Positions 1-8,022 of a stretch of DNA of 64,000 bases are shown piece by piece; within the stretch, counting starts at the first letter, position 1, and each line of letters opens with the position of its first letter. The notes beneath the pieces are model-generated. The model had not been told where the DNA came from, did no database searches, and was given only the letters and a program-made list of their open reading frames with translations. The stretch is taken from contig RDXB01000079.1 of assembly GCA_004292515.1 (NCBI GenBank), positions 53,028 through 117,027 on the forward strand. Direction: 5' to 3'. The position numbers and the translations under genes were made by a program. The stretch is from Oscillatoriales cyanobacterium (GTDB lineage Bacteria > Cyanobacteriota > Cyanobacteriia > CACIAM-69d).

Positions 1-162
1 TTTTTCGAGCGCGCCCATGGCGTTGCGCACCGTCGCCGGACTCGCATCCAACTGGTACTCTTCCACCAACGCTTTTGATCCCACCGGCTCGGCGGTGGAG
101 ATGTAGTGGCGAATGGTGGCGAACAGGACGCGCTCTTGGCGTTGGGTTAACTGAAACTCCAT
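1..162 (-). CDS. hrcA: heat-inducible transcription repressor HrcA, N-terminal part
   Basis: The first 54 codons read from an ATG at 162 and run off the left edge of the window. The translation has the winged-helix start of HrcA: a [15 protein letters not shown] helix followed by [14 protein letters not shown] and a helix with [13 protein letters not shown], matching the family's conserved EPVGS and SATIRNEM segments. HrcA represses heat-shock genes (groES/groEL, dnaK) by binding CIRCE inverted repeats. Only the DNA-binding domain is visible; the dimerisation and inserted domains lie outside. No CIRCE element was recognised in the 500 bases upstream. The assignment rests on the N-terminal motif alone but is clear. 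Confidence 0.85.
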   Translation of the reverse strand, partial: MEFQLTQRQERVLFATIRHYISTAEPVGSKALVEEYQLDASPATVRNAMGALEK

Positions 163-676
163 AGGGATCGGAAACAGCGGGGAAATCGGTGGATCGAAAT
201 CGAGGGGTCTGATGAGGGATCTGATGAGGATGCCTGAATAGCTAAAATTGAGACTCTGCAAGCCTTAGCGATCAATGCAGGCAAGGGGCTTAGGGGCTGT
301 CGTCATTGCCAGTAGGGATGCTGAAACGGTTGATTTTCTGTACCCCAATGGTCATAACAAGGGGCTTAAGCCCCTTGCTTGCCCCCACGACTGCTGGTGC
401 TGTGTCAGTGCTTCAAGATCCGTTTCAGGCATCCCACATAAAAAGCGTTGGATAAAAAGGGCAGCCCAATTTAGCGATCGCGCCGTGGTGGCTGTTCCGA
501 TCTTGCAAGGTTTATCTAGGGTAACTAATTGTTCAAAAAGATTTTTTTAAGAATTGAGCGCGATCTCCGATCACTACAGCCCAGTTGCCCAGCCTGTCAG
601 GGGTTGCTGAATTGCGATCGGTTCGGGACGATCACCCAATGGGGGCAACGATGACCCCAAATCGAGCGATCGCGCT
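163..676. other. intergenic region with dispersed repeats
   Basis: No convincing gene is seen between hrcA and the TPR gene. The stretch 243-310 resembles the repeat family called R2 here (AAAATTGA, then GCGATCAATGCAGGCAAGGGGCTT). A 20-nt perfect palindrome of family R1 lies at 358-377. The reading frame of about 91 codons across this region is made of repeat sequence. Confidence 0.6.
358..377. repeat. R1 palindrome core CAAGGGGCTTAAGCCCCTTG
   Basis: Perfect 20-nt palindrome. The same core occurs at 14064-14083, 16585-16604, 22900-22919 and 42978-42997, with a one-base variant at 26606-26625, always between genes. Confidence 0.9.
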
Positions 677-2008
677 TCAAAAGTCATCCTCATCGGCGCT
701 GCGATCGAGGTCGTAGAGCACCTTTTCCAGATACCAATCCTCATCCATGCCGGGGTAATGTTCCCGGGCTCGATCGACCAGGGTTTGGGCGATCGCCGTT
801 TGGCCACCCACGCGCCCCAACAATCGTTGCCAGAGGGGGTTTTGCGGTTTACCACCAGCGGCGCGATCAATGTGATCGGCGGGGACACTCTGTTGCAGGC
901 GCTTCAACTGTTCCAGCACGGCCCGATAGCGCTCCCAGTCGTTGCGATCGCACCACAAACTGGCGGCCTGTTCGTAGTCGGCGATCGCCTGGGATAGGTT
1001 TTCAATTCGCACAGCCGCCTTGGCCCGCAACACCAAAACCGTTGGCCGATCGCCCCCGGTTTCCAGGGACCGATCGTAGTCGGCGATCGCCCCCAAATAG
1101 TCCCCCGCCGCCTGCTTGGCATCACCCCGCGCCACCCACAGCAACGGATCATCAGCATTCAGCGCCAGCGCCCGATCGAGATCCGCCAAGCTGCCCGCTC
1201 GATCGCCCAATTCCAGCTTGGCCCGCGCCCGGTAACGATAGGCGATCGGCTGGTTGGGATCGGCTTGGATCACTGGGTTGCAATCCACAATCACCCCTTG
1301 CCAATCCTGCTGCACAATCCGCACCGCCGCCCGACAGAGCCGCGCCGATCGATCCTGCGGGTCGAGGTTCAAAACCCAGTTCAACTCCGCCAACGCGCCC
1401 AAGGTGTCCCCCATTTCCGCCCGCGTCAGCAACGCTGCATAAAACGTTTCGGGGCGGCTGGGGGGTGTCAAGGCCGGACTAGTGGCGGGTGCTGGGGCCG
1501 TCGAAAGCGGGGCAGCGATCGCGGCGGTGGGCGCAGTTGTTGGTTGCAACTGCTTCAGCAAGTCCAGGCAATGTTTGGTCGCCGCCACATCCCGGCGATC
1601 AAGATAGAGTTCCGCCGCCTTGCGGAGGCTAATCAGGGCCAGATCCAATTTGCCCTGCTTACGAAGGGCCGTGGCTTGCAGTTGATGGGCCGCTGCGTGC
1701 CGAGGATCGAGGGTCAACAGGTGGGTTAAGTCGGCGATCGCCCCGCCAAAGTGGTCGAGGGCCACACGAACCAAAGCCCGGGCGTAGAGCGCGTCTTGAT
1801 AGTTGGGGTCAATCTCGATCGCCCGCGATTGGTCAAAGGCCGCCTGCTGCCATTGGCCCGCATCGAAATAGGCCAACCCGCGCCGGTAATGGGCCTCTGC
1901 GGAATAGGGAGCCGCCGCGATCGCCCGGTCAAAACAGGCGATCGCCCCCGCATAGTCGCCCTCCGTGGCGCAGGCGATCCCGTCCAAAAATGCCGATTCA
2001 TCTGCCAT
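677..2008 (-). CDS. tetratricopeptide repeat protein
   Basis: A 443-residue soluble protein with two blocks of TPR units. The first block (about residues 5-155) has repeats such as YAGAIACFDRAIAAAPYSAEAHYRRGLAY. An Ala/Pro/Thr-rich linker (about 155-185) separates it from a second block of four or five units ending near 375. The C-terminus (about 390-443) carries the motif YPGMDEDWYLEKVLYDLDR, a tail seen on several otherwise unrelated cyanobacterial proteins. TPRs mediate protein-protein contacts; the partner is unknown. ATG at 2008 was chosen because AGGAGG lies 7 nt upstream; the TTG one codon earlier is too close. No signal peptide is visible, so it is probably cytoplasmic. Confidence 0.85.
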   Translation of the reverse strand: MADESAFLDGIACATEGDYAGAIACFDRAIAAAPYSAEAHYRRGLAYFDAGQWQQAAFDQSRAIEIDPNYQDALYARALVRVALDHFGGAIADLTHLLTLDPRHAAAHQLQATALRKQGKLDLALISLRKAAELYLDRRDVAATKHCLDLLKQLQPTTAPTAAIAAPLSTAPAPATSPALTPPSRPETFYAALLTRAEMGDTLGALAELNWVLNLDPQDRSARLCRAAVRIVQQDWQGVIVDCNPVIQADPNQPIAYRYRARAKLELGDRAGSLADLDRALALNADDPLLWVARGDAKQAAGDYLGAIADYDRSLETGGDRPTVLVLRAKAAVRIENLSQAIADYEQAASLWCDRNDWERYRAVLEQLKRLQQSVPADHIDRAAGGKPQNPLWQRLLGRVGGQTAIAQTLVDRAREHYPGMDEDWYLEKVLYDLDRSADEDDF

Positions 2009-2217
2009 CAATTCCCCTCCTGCTGCGGACCGACACCCACAGGCTATGCTAGCAAGTCGATCGCCTAGCCATAGGTTGTTTGGGGCAATGGATGGGTTGC
2101 CCTCAGCTCCCGCGCGGAATTGGGACTGCTAGGATCGTCGCCGGTTCGCGATCTCCTGGGATCACGACGACAACAGTGGGTTCAACGGGCTGACGGGTTC
2201 GATCGAGAGGCAACAGC

Positions 2218-3090
2218 ATGACGCAAATTGCATTTTTGGGACTGGGCGTGATGGGCAGCGCCATGGCCGCCAACTTGGTGCGGGGTGGCGCGACGGTCAC
2301 GGGCTGGAACCGCACCGCTGATCGCCCCACGGTGGCCCAGGCCGCGGCGGCCGGCGTGACGATCGCCCCGGATTTGCGATCGGCGGTGGAGTCGGCGACG
2401 TTGATTTTTTCCTGCTTGGGCGATATGCCCGATGTGGAGCAAGTGTTGCTGGGAGCGGCGACCCTGGCTCCAGCGGGGGCCTTGTTTGTGGACTTCACCA
2501 CGATCGGCAGTGTGGGGGCGATCGCGATCGGGCAGTCCTTGACTGCTCAAGGGTTTGGGTTTTTGGATGCGCCGGTTTCCGGGGGCGACGTGGGGGCCCA
2601 GCGAGGGACCCTAACGATCATGGTGGGCGGCGACCCGGCCGCGTTCGATCGCGCCCAACCCTGGCTGGCTTGCATGGGCCAAACCATTCGCCACTGCGGC
2701 CCGATCGGCAGCGGCCAGGCGGTAAAACTCTGCAACCAAGTGCTGGCGGCAGGGCACATGATGGCCCTTTGTGAGGCGTTGGCCCTGGCGCAATCGCAAC
2801 AAATCGATCCGCAATTGGTGGTGGAGGTTTGCAGCACCGGAGCGGCTGGGTCTTGGGCATTGACCAACTTGGGCCCGAAAATTTTGGATCAGGACTTTGC
2901 CCCTGGGTTTGCGATCGAGCATATGCAGAAAGACCTGCGGTTGGTGCGAGAGGCCACGGGCGATCGACCCGCACCGATCACCGACCTAGCCGATCGCGTG
3001 TTCAGTCAGGTCGCGGCCCTCGATGGGGGCCAAGGAGCCAAGCAAGGTACCCAAGCCGCCAGCCGCGCCTATGGCCAGGCGACTGACTAG
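2218..3090 (+). CDS. NAD(P)-dependent beta-hydroxyacid dehydrogenase (3-hydroxyisobutyrate dehydrogenase family)
   Basis: A 290-residue enzyme of the 6-phosphogluconate/3-hydroxyisobutyrate dehydrogenase superfamily. The N-terminal Rossmann fold shows GLGVMG (G8, G10, G13). The substrate signature DAPVSGG lies near residues 117-123, and the catalytic lysine is K170 in GSGQAVKLCNQ. The all-helical C-terminal domain is complete, and the length is normal for the family. It should oxidise or reduce a small 2- or 3-hydroxyacid (candidates include 3-hydroxyisobutyrate, tartronate semialdehyde and succinic semialdehyde), but the substrate cannot be read from sequence. It stands alone on the plus strand, and neighbours give no pathway hint. 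Confidence 0.88.
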   Translation: MTQIAFLGLGVMGSAMAANLVRGGATVTGWNRTADRPTVAQAAAAGVTIAPDLRSAVESATLIFSCLGDMPDVEQVLLGAATLAPAGALFVDFTTIGSVGAIAIGQSLTAQGFGFLDAPVSGGDVGAQRGTLTIMVGGDPAAFDRAQPWLACMGQTIRHCGPIGSGQAVKLCNQVLAAGHMMALCEALALAQSQQIDPQLVVEVCSTGAAGSWALTNLGPKILDQDFAPGFAIEHMQKDLRLVREATGDRPAPITDLADRVFSQVAALDGGQGAKQGTQAASRAYGQATD

Positions 3091-3202
3091 CCCCCCTCAG
3101 GAGTCAGACCCCTCAAGTTTGTCTGTGCAATTGGACACCATACGCTACAGTAGACACGCAAGTTGTCCAGCAAGTTAGGCCCTCGTTGGGGCAATTGCGA
3201 TC

Positions 3203-4375
3203 GTGAAATCTGCTGCTAAACCGTTGGAATCTGCACCGGGCGCGATCGGGCGCATCCCGTGGGGACGATCCTTGGCGTTGGGTGTGGCAGGCACGGCCCT
3301 GACCCTGGTGCTGTGGCCCCTGGGCGCGGGCAAACCAGCGTCCACTTCAACTCACCTGAGTGCCCCCATGCCAGTCACACCGCTGGATTTGGTGGCCAAC
3401 ACTGCCGGTAATGCCCCCGCGCCGACCCGATCGCCCGCGGCCCCCGCTGCCCGCCCGATCGCCCCAGCAGCCCCCCCCAGCCCGACCGGTGATGTCCCGA
3501 TCGCCGATCCCTTCACGGCCGATCCCCAGGCCAGCGCAGCGGCTACCAACAACGCACCGAAAACCGCAGCCCCCAAGCCAGCCCCCAGCCCTTCGGCCCC
3601 AGTGGCCAGCCCCCGTCCAACAACTGCGCCGCCCACCCGGCCTGCACCCAACCGCCAAAGTATGTTTTGGATGGAGCAGGCCCCCCAGCGTGCCTTGAAC
3701 CTGAAAAAAGACTTGCCGATCTATGCCCAAATTTTCCAAAGCTCAACGGCCCTGGGGGTAGTGGCTGTGGGGGTAGCCGAGGGGAACTACCGGCTGACGG
3801 TGCAAAACGGCGCACTGTTTGTGCAGCCTACACCCAACTACTATGGCCACACCGATCCCGGTAACTTGTCTTGGGGCCAGCGGGTGACGAACTATGGCCC
3901 CTGTAGCGACCAGGGCCGCAGCGGGGGCAACCTGGCCGCCGCCGATCGCGCCTGTGTGGAGCGGTTGGTTGGGCGCTTGCCCACCGCGTTGACGGATATG
4001 TACGCCGCCGGAATCGACCCCTACGACGACTTGCAAGCGTTGGTCAATGCCGTTGATTTGTATAACCAAGCCAGCCCGATCCATTCCCGCTGGTTCCCCC
4101 AAGCTCTGACGATCGCCCGTCGAGGTGGTTTGTCGGGCTTGGAGGCCTACGCCTGGGCGCGCACAGCTTCGTTTTACCTAGACAGCAACGATCGCCTGGA
4201 TATCCGCAACGGCACCAACCGCGCTTCGGGTTTGTTGGGCATCTGTTCGCGGGAAGGGCGGCCCATGACCCAGTGGGAATGTGTCTATGCTGATCAGGCC
4301 CGCCGAGTGGGGGCGATCGCCAGCACCTACCAGAGTTTCCTAAAGTTGGCCACCAACAAGAGCCGCCGGAATTGA
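3203..4375 (+). CDS. proline/alanine-rich membrane-anchored or exported protein, unknown function
   Basis: A 390-residue protein starting at GTG 3203. One hydrophobic segment (about residues 24-45, SLALGVAGTALTLVLWPLGAG) acts as a signal anchor. It is followed by a long Pro/Ala/Thr-rich low-complexity spacer (about 50-155) and a folded C-terminal domain (about 160-385) rich in Tyr, Trp and Asn, with four cysteines (YGPCSDQ, DRACVE, LLGICSRE, QWECVY) that could form disulfides. The layout suggests a cell-envelope protein reaching through the periplasm. No enzyme motif was recognised, so no function is assigned. The spacer is built of short degenerate repeats, in keeping with the repeat-rich genome. 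Confidence 0.75.
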   Translation: MKSAAKPLESAPGAIGRIPWGRSLALGVAGTALTLVLWPLGAGKPASTSTHLSAPMPVTPLDLVANTAGNAPAPTRSPAAPAARPIAPAAPPSPTGDVPIADPFTADPQASAAATNNAPKTAAPKPAPSPSAPVASPRPTTAPPTRPAPNRQSMFWMEQAPQRALNLKKDLPIYAQIFQSSTALGVVAVGVAEGNYRLTVQNGALFVQPTPNYYGHTDPGNLSWGQRVTNYGPCSDQGRSGGNLAAADRACVERLVGRLPTALTDMYAAGIDPYDDLQALVNAVDLYNQASPIHSRWFPQALTIARRGGLSGLEAYAWARTASFYLDSNDRLDIRNGTNRASGLLGICSREGRPMTQWECVYADQARRVGAIASTYQSFLKLATNKSRRN

Positions 4376-4420
4376 CGACGCTCAATTCACGCCTGAACCG
4401 CACAGTAGTAGCAGTAGTAG

Positions 4421-4619
4421 GGTGGGCAATGCCCACCAACAACCACCGTTCCAAAGCAACACAGTCGCGCTCAAGACCAAGAACCATCTTGAAGTCGATT
4501 CTGATTCTGTTCCTAAACCGCACAGTGGGGGAGTAGTAGGCGATGTTGTTGGGAGGAAATGGTGGACATTGCCTGCCCTACCAACTACTGCCTATGGGGG
4601 GCGGTGGGCAATGCCCACC
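4421..4619. repeat. paired GGTGGGCAATGCCCACC palindromes
   Basis: The 17-nt palindrome GGTGGGCAATGCCCACC occurs at 4421-4437 and 4603-4619. It is flanked by related words (GTAGGGTGG, CCTACCAACTAC, AACCGCACAGT) that also recur within the interval. This is a dispersed repeat between the 3203-4375 gene and moaB. Confidence 0.75.
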
Positions 4620-4653
4620 CTACCAACTACCGAGATCTTGGGGATCAGCGAAA

Positions 4654-5172
4654 CTAGCCGCGCAGTAGGGTGGTGAGGTGCACTAATTCTGGCAAGATCA
4701 GCGCATCGAGGGCCAGGCGCACGGCGTTGCTCGATCCGGGCAGGGAAAAAATCAACTTGCCCTGATGGGTTCCGGCTACGGCCCGCGACCCGATCGCCCG
4801 TGAGCCAACTTCCGCGTAGCTCAACGATCGAAACAACTCCCCAAACCCCGGCAGGGTCTTATCGAACAGCCGTTCGATCGCATCGTAGGTGGTGTCACGC
4901 GGGGCGATGCCCGTGCCGCCACTGAGCAACACCACATCGAGATCCGGTTGCTGGCACAAGTCGCACACCGCTTGGGCGATCGCCGCTGGTTCGTCCCTCA
5001 GGATGCTGTAGTGAACAATTCGGTGGCCTGCCCCTTCCAGTCGATCGCGCATTAGTTGGCCGCTGCGGTCGGTCTCCGGCTGGCGCGTGTCGCTGATGGT
5101 GAGGATGGCACAGGCCACGCACAAGCCGGGTTGATCGGGATGATCGGGATGAGGCAAAGCCGATCGAGACAT
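4654..5172 (-). CDS. moaB: molybdenum cofactor biosynthesis protein B (MoaB/MogA family)
   Basis: A 172-residue protein of the MoaB/MogA molybdopterin-binding fold. Visible motifs are ILTISDTR near the N-terminus, the binding loop LLSGGTGIAPRDTTYDAI, and FSLPGSSNAVRLALD near the C-terminus. The family adenylylates or binds molybdopterin during Mo-cofactor synthesis, which serves cyanobacterial nitrate reductase. The frame extends upstream into psb28, but the ATG at 5172, giving MSRSALPHPDHPD, leaves a 10-nt gap after the psb28 stop and is preferred. The spacing suggests co-transcription with psb28, although the two products have no known functional link. Confidence 0.9.
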   Translation of the reverse strand: MSRSALPHPDHPDQPGLCVACAILTISDTRQPETDRSGQLMRDRLEGAGHRIVHYSILRDEPAAIAQAVCDLCQQPDLDVVLLSGGTGIAPRDTTYDAIERLFDKTLPGFGELFRSLSYAEVGSRAIGSRAVAGTHQGKLIFSLPGSSNAVRLALDALILPELVHLTTLLRG

Positions 5173-5182
5173 CAGAGCTACC

Positions 5183-5524
5183 CTAGTCGTCTGCCTTGGT
5201 GAAGCCCAAACCGTTGGCTTCGGCATAGCGACCCATAAACCGCATAAACCGATCCCAATCGCCACTGGAGGTCATCACGTAGTCGGCTTCAATGCCTGCC
5301 GGTTGACCGTTGACGAACTTCCCTTTCACATCGCGCGTCATCAATTCACCTTCTTCGTCGATCAGATACATGCCGGTAATTTCTTGATCGATCGACGAAG
5401 CCAGCGTTTTCGGGTTATCAAAAAAGAAGATTGCGCGGCCGTTGCTGCCATCGCGCGATCGCGTTAGGCGCACGTCCGGCACGACTTCCTCGTTGATTCC
5501 CCGCACAAATTGAATAACGGCCAT
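5183..5524 (-). CDS. psb28: photosystem II assembly protein Psb28
   Basis: A 113-residue soluble protein matching Psb28 over its full length, including [26 protein letters not shown]-like [20 protein letters not shown] and [16 protein letters not shown]. Psb28 binds the cytoplasmic side of CP47/D1-D2 intermediates during photosystem II assembly and repair. The gene is probably co-transcribed with moaB downstream. It is divergent from the exported thioredoxin-like gene at 5626. The assignment shows that the organism is an oxygenic phototroph. Confidence 0.95.
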   Translation of the reverse strand: MAVIQFVRGINEEVVPDVRLTRSRDGSNGRAIFFFDNPKTLASSIDQEITGMYLIDEEGELMTRDVKGKFVNGQPAGIEADYVMTSSGDWDRFMRFMGRYAEANGLGFTKADD

Positions 5525-5625
5525 ACTCTTTAAGTTTTGTTAACAACAGAAAAGCATTGTTCGATCATCCCACAAAACCTGACCCACAAGCCCGAGTCTC
5601 CTTTGACCGACTCCCCATCCAAACT

Positions 5626-6054
5626 ATGAAACGCTCAACTTTGGTCAGCTTTGTCTCGTTGGGTATGGCGTTGGCGATCGCCCCGCTGGCCCTGTCTCGC
5701 CCCGTGACCGCCCGCCACACTGCCGCCCCCACTCAGCCTGCCCTCGAATCCCGGGCAAACCAGGCGATCGCCCTGTCAACCACCGGCCTAGCCCAACACC
5801 TGCGCCGCACGGGAGCCAAGATGTACGGAACCTACTGGTGTGGTCACTGCGCTGCACAAAAAGCCTTGTTTGGTAACGCTTTTCGATTCATCAATTACAT
5901 CGAGTGCGCCGAAGACGGTCGCAATGCTCGCCCTGACCTGTGTCGCCGCGCCAACATTCAAGGCTATCCCACCTGGGAAATTGGCGGACGCAAATATCCT
6001 GGCAGCCAGTCTTTGGCGGAGTTAGCACGCCTATCGGGCTATCGCGGACAGTAG
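5626..6054 (+). CDS. exported thioredoxin-fold protein with CGHC active site
   Basis: A 142-residue protein from ATG 5626 with a signal peptide (MKRSTLVSFVSLGMALAIAPLALS) followed by a short thioredoxin-like domain. The redox motif is YWCGHCAAQKALFG, followed by IECAEDGRNARPDLCRRANIQGYPTWEI. This pattern matches the thioredoxin domain found at the C-terminus of cyanobacterial and plant VKOR (LTO1) proteins. The likely role is thiol oxidation in the periplasm or thylakoid lumen, with a separate VKOR as partner; that partner is not in the window. The frame extends upstream of the ATG, but that part lacks a signal sequence. It is divergent from psb28, so the short gap probably holds both promoters. 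Confidence 0.85.
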   Translation: MKRSTLVSFVSLGMALAIAPLALSRPVTARHTAAPTQPALESRANQAIALSTTGLAQHLRRTGAKMYGTYWCGHCAAQKALFGNAFRFINYIECAEDGRNARPDLCRRANIQGYPTWEIGGRKYPGSQSLAELARLSGYRGQ

Positions 6055-6172
6055 CCGATCGTAGGGGCGGGGTCTCTCCCATGGGCTTCCACTAGGGAAT
6101 GCATTCACTAAGTTAAAGCTGGTAGTTCTCCCCGCCCAGCTCCTGCGATTCTTGATGCTCCTAGTAGTACTA

Positions 6173-6374
6173 CTAGACTAATATGCTGGGTCGGCACAAT
6201 CCGAAAACCAGACGAATCAGGCTCGGAAATTGATAGACCCGACGAATGATCGTAGGGGCAGGTTTCAAACCTGCCCCTACCAAGATCTTGGAAATAAACG
6301 AATCTGTGATGTAACGCAGATCGAGAATCGACATGCGATTAGTGACGGTGCATAGATCCAGCATATTAATCTAG
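6173..6374. mobile_element. MITE-like element with imperfect terminal inverted repeats
   Basis: The left end CTAGACTAATATGCTGGG (6173-6190) and right end CCAGCATATTAATCTAG (6358-6374) are imperfect inverted copies (TAATATGCTGG matches on both sides). Inside lies a palindrome with 14-nt arms (GTAGGGGCAGGTTT) at 6252-6280. The roughly 200-bp unit has no coding capacity. It is the main content of the 506-nt gap between 6055 and 6560. Confidence 0.55.
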
Positions 6375-6560
6375 TGGCGCTCCTAGCACCAGACAGGTTT
6401 GTGGCGATCGCTCGGGTTAGGGCTGGGAAACCCCAATTCCTACGGCGATGGAAAGAATCACAAATGACGACAGCCCCTGATTTCTTTGTTTTTCTTTTCT
6501 GCTGGCGATCGCTGCTGCTGGCGATCGCTGGAGCAAACCTGGGATGAATTTGGCCTCGCA

Positions 6561-7856
6561 CTAAGCTCGCAAAACGATCGGTAATTCAATACAAAATTCA
6601 GCCCCCCCACCCTCCTGGGATGACACTGAAATTTGGCCCCCATGGTTTTCAACCACAATTTGATAGCTCGTTGCTAGGTTGAGACCAACGCCTTGACCCA
6701 CGAGTTTGGTTGTAAAGAAGGGGTCAAATAAGCGTTGCTGGACTGTGGGCGACATACCCGCCCCATTGTCTCGAATCCAAATTTGCACTGTCTCGGTATC
6801 TAAGCACTTAGTCTCGATCCAAATGGTGGGCGAGTCTTTTAACTGTCCTTGCTTCAGTGCTAGGTTAATCGCCTCGATCGCATTGTTCAAAATATTGAAA
6901 AATACCTGATTCATTTGCCCCGTATAGCATTGCACATTCGGCAAGTCGCTATAGGTTTTTAGGACTGCGATGCTCGATCGGCTTAGGTCTTGATTCAGCA
7001 GGAGTAACGTACTATCTAGCCCATCATGCAAACAGGAGAACTTGATATCCGCTTCTCCCAGTCGCGAGAAAATACGGAGTGAGGAAATAATAGATTGAAT
7101 GCGATCGACTCCATTCTGCATCGCATCAACCAGCAACTGAAAGTCCTGCGAAATAAACCCTAAATCCACTTCTTGGAGCAGGTTTTGAATCGCTTCTGGT
7201 GGACTGGGCAAGGCTGCCTGATATAAGCTCAAGAGCTGAAATAGGGTGTCAACATACTCCCGGGCGGGGGATAAATTGCCCGCAATAAAGCTGAGAGGAT
7301 TATTAATTTCATGGGCCATGCCAGCGGCCAACTGACCCACGCTAGCCATTTTTTCATGTTGCAAGAGCCGCAGGTTGGTTTGATGCAGCTCTTCTAATAC
7401 CGTTTGGAGCTGGATATTTTTAGTCAGTAATTCGTCTTGCGCTTGCCGAAGGGCTAGCTGGTTCTCGATCCGAGCGATTACTTCTTCCAAGTGGAAGGGC
7501 TTAGTAATGTAATCTGCACCACCACATTGAAAGGCCCGCACCTTGTCATTGGTATTATCCAGGGCGCTCAGAAAGATAATCGGAATACTTTGTAGATTGG
7601 GACTTTGTTTTAGGATTTGGCAGACTTCATAGCCGTTCATTTCTGGCATATTGATGTCTAGCAAGATTAAGTTGGGCGGCTCGGCCCGCACAAATTGCAG
7701 CGCCATGGAGCCGCTTAAGGCTTTGCGGACAGAATAGCCCTGCTCGGTCAAGAGGGATGAGAGAAATTGGATATTGGCGATCGTGTCATCAACGATCAAA
7801 ATATCACTCTGCGATCGCTGAGATTGTTGATGACTGGATATCAACGATTCGTCCAT
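6561..7856 (-). CDS. receiver-domain histidine kinase (REC-HisKA-HATPase)
   Basis: A 431-residue cytoplasmic protein. The N-terminal receiver domain has D67 (LILLDINMPEMNG) and K120 (YITKPF). A coiled-coil linker leads to the phospho-acceptor H183 in MAHEINNPLSFIAGN. The ATPase shows the N box FFNILNNAIEAI, G1 DNGAGM and G2 GQGVGLNLATSYQIV, so it should be active. This REC-first layout with an HEINNPL box is common in cyanobacteria, where a kinase is gated by phosphorylation of its own receiver. ATG 7856 is preferred, with GTG 7871 also possible. It lies downstream of the REC-GGDEF-EAL gene on the same strand, 166 nt apart, and its receiver is closely related to that one. Confidence 0.88.
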   Translation of the reverse strand: MDESLISSHQQSQRSQSDILIVDDTIANIQFLSSLLTEQGYSVRKALSGSMALQFVRAEPPNLILLDINMPEMNGYEVCQILKQSPNLQSIPIIFLSALDNTNDKVRAFQCGGADYITKPFHLEEVIARIENQLALRQAQDELLTKNIQLQTVLEELHQTNLRLLQHEKMASVGQLAAGMAHEINNPLSFIAGNLSPAREYVDTLFQLLSLYQAALPSPPEAIQNLLQEVDLGFISQDFQLLVDAMQNGVDRIQSIISSLRIFSRLGEADIKFSCLHDGLDSTLLLLNQDLSRSSIAVLKTYSDLPNVQCYTGQMNQVFFNILNNAIEAINLALKQGQLKDSPTIWIETKCLDTETVQIWIRDNGAGMSPTVQQRLFDPFFTTKLVGQGVGLNLATSYQIVVENHGGQISVSSQEGGGAEFCIELPIVLRA

Positions 7857-8022
7857 AAGTGCCCTATCCACTGGATGTCAGCCAACGGTTAGTCAACAAA
7901 CCATCAAATGCCCGTACTCGATCGCTCAATCATCGGGTATCTAATTTTCGGGAATTTCAGCACTGCCATCTTGACCCCACCGTGATGGGTGGCGATCGCC
8001 CTGTGGGTAATCATGATCCCAA

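Noticed and set aside
275..550. Reading frame of 91 codons on the plus strand
   Set aside because: It is composed of R1/R2 repeat DNA, has no ribosome-binding site and no family resemblance.
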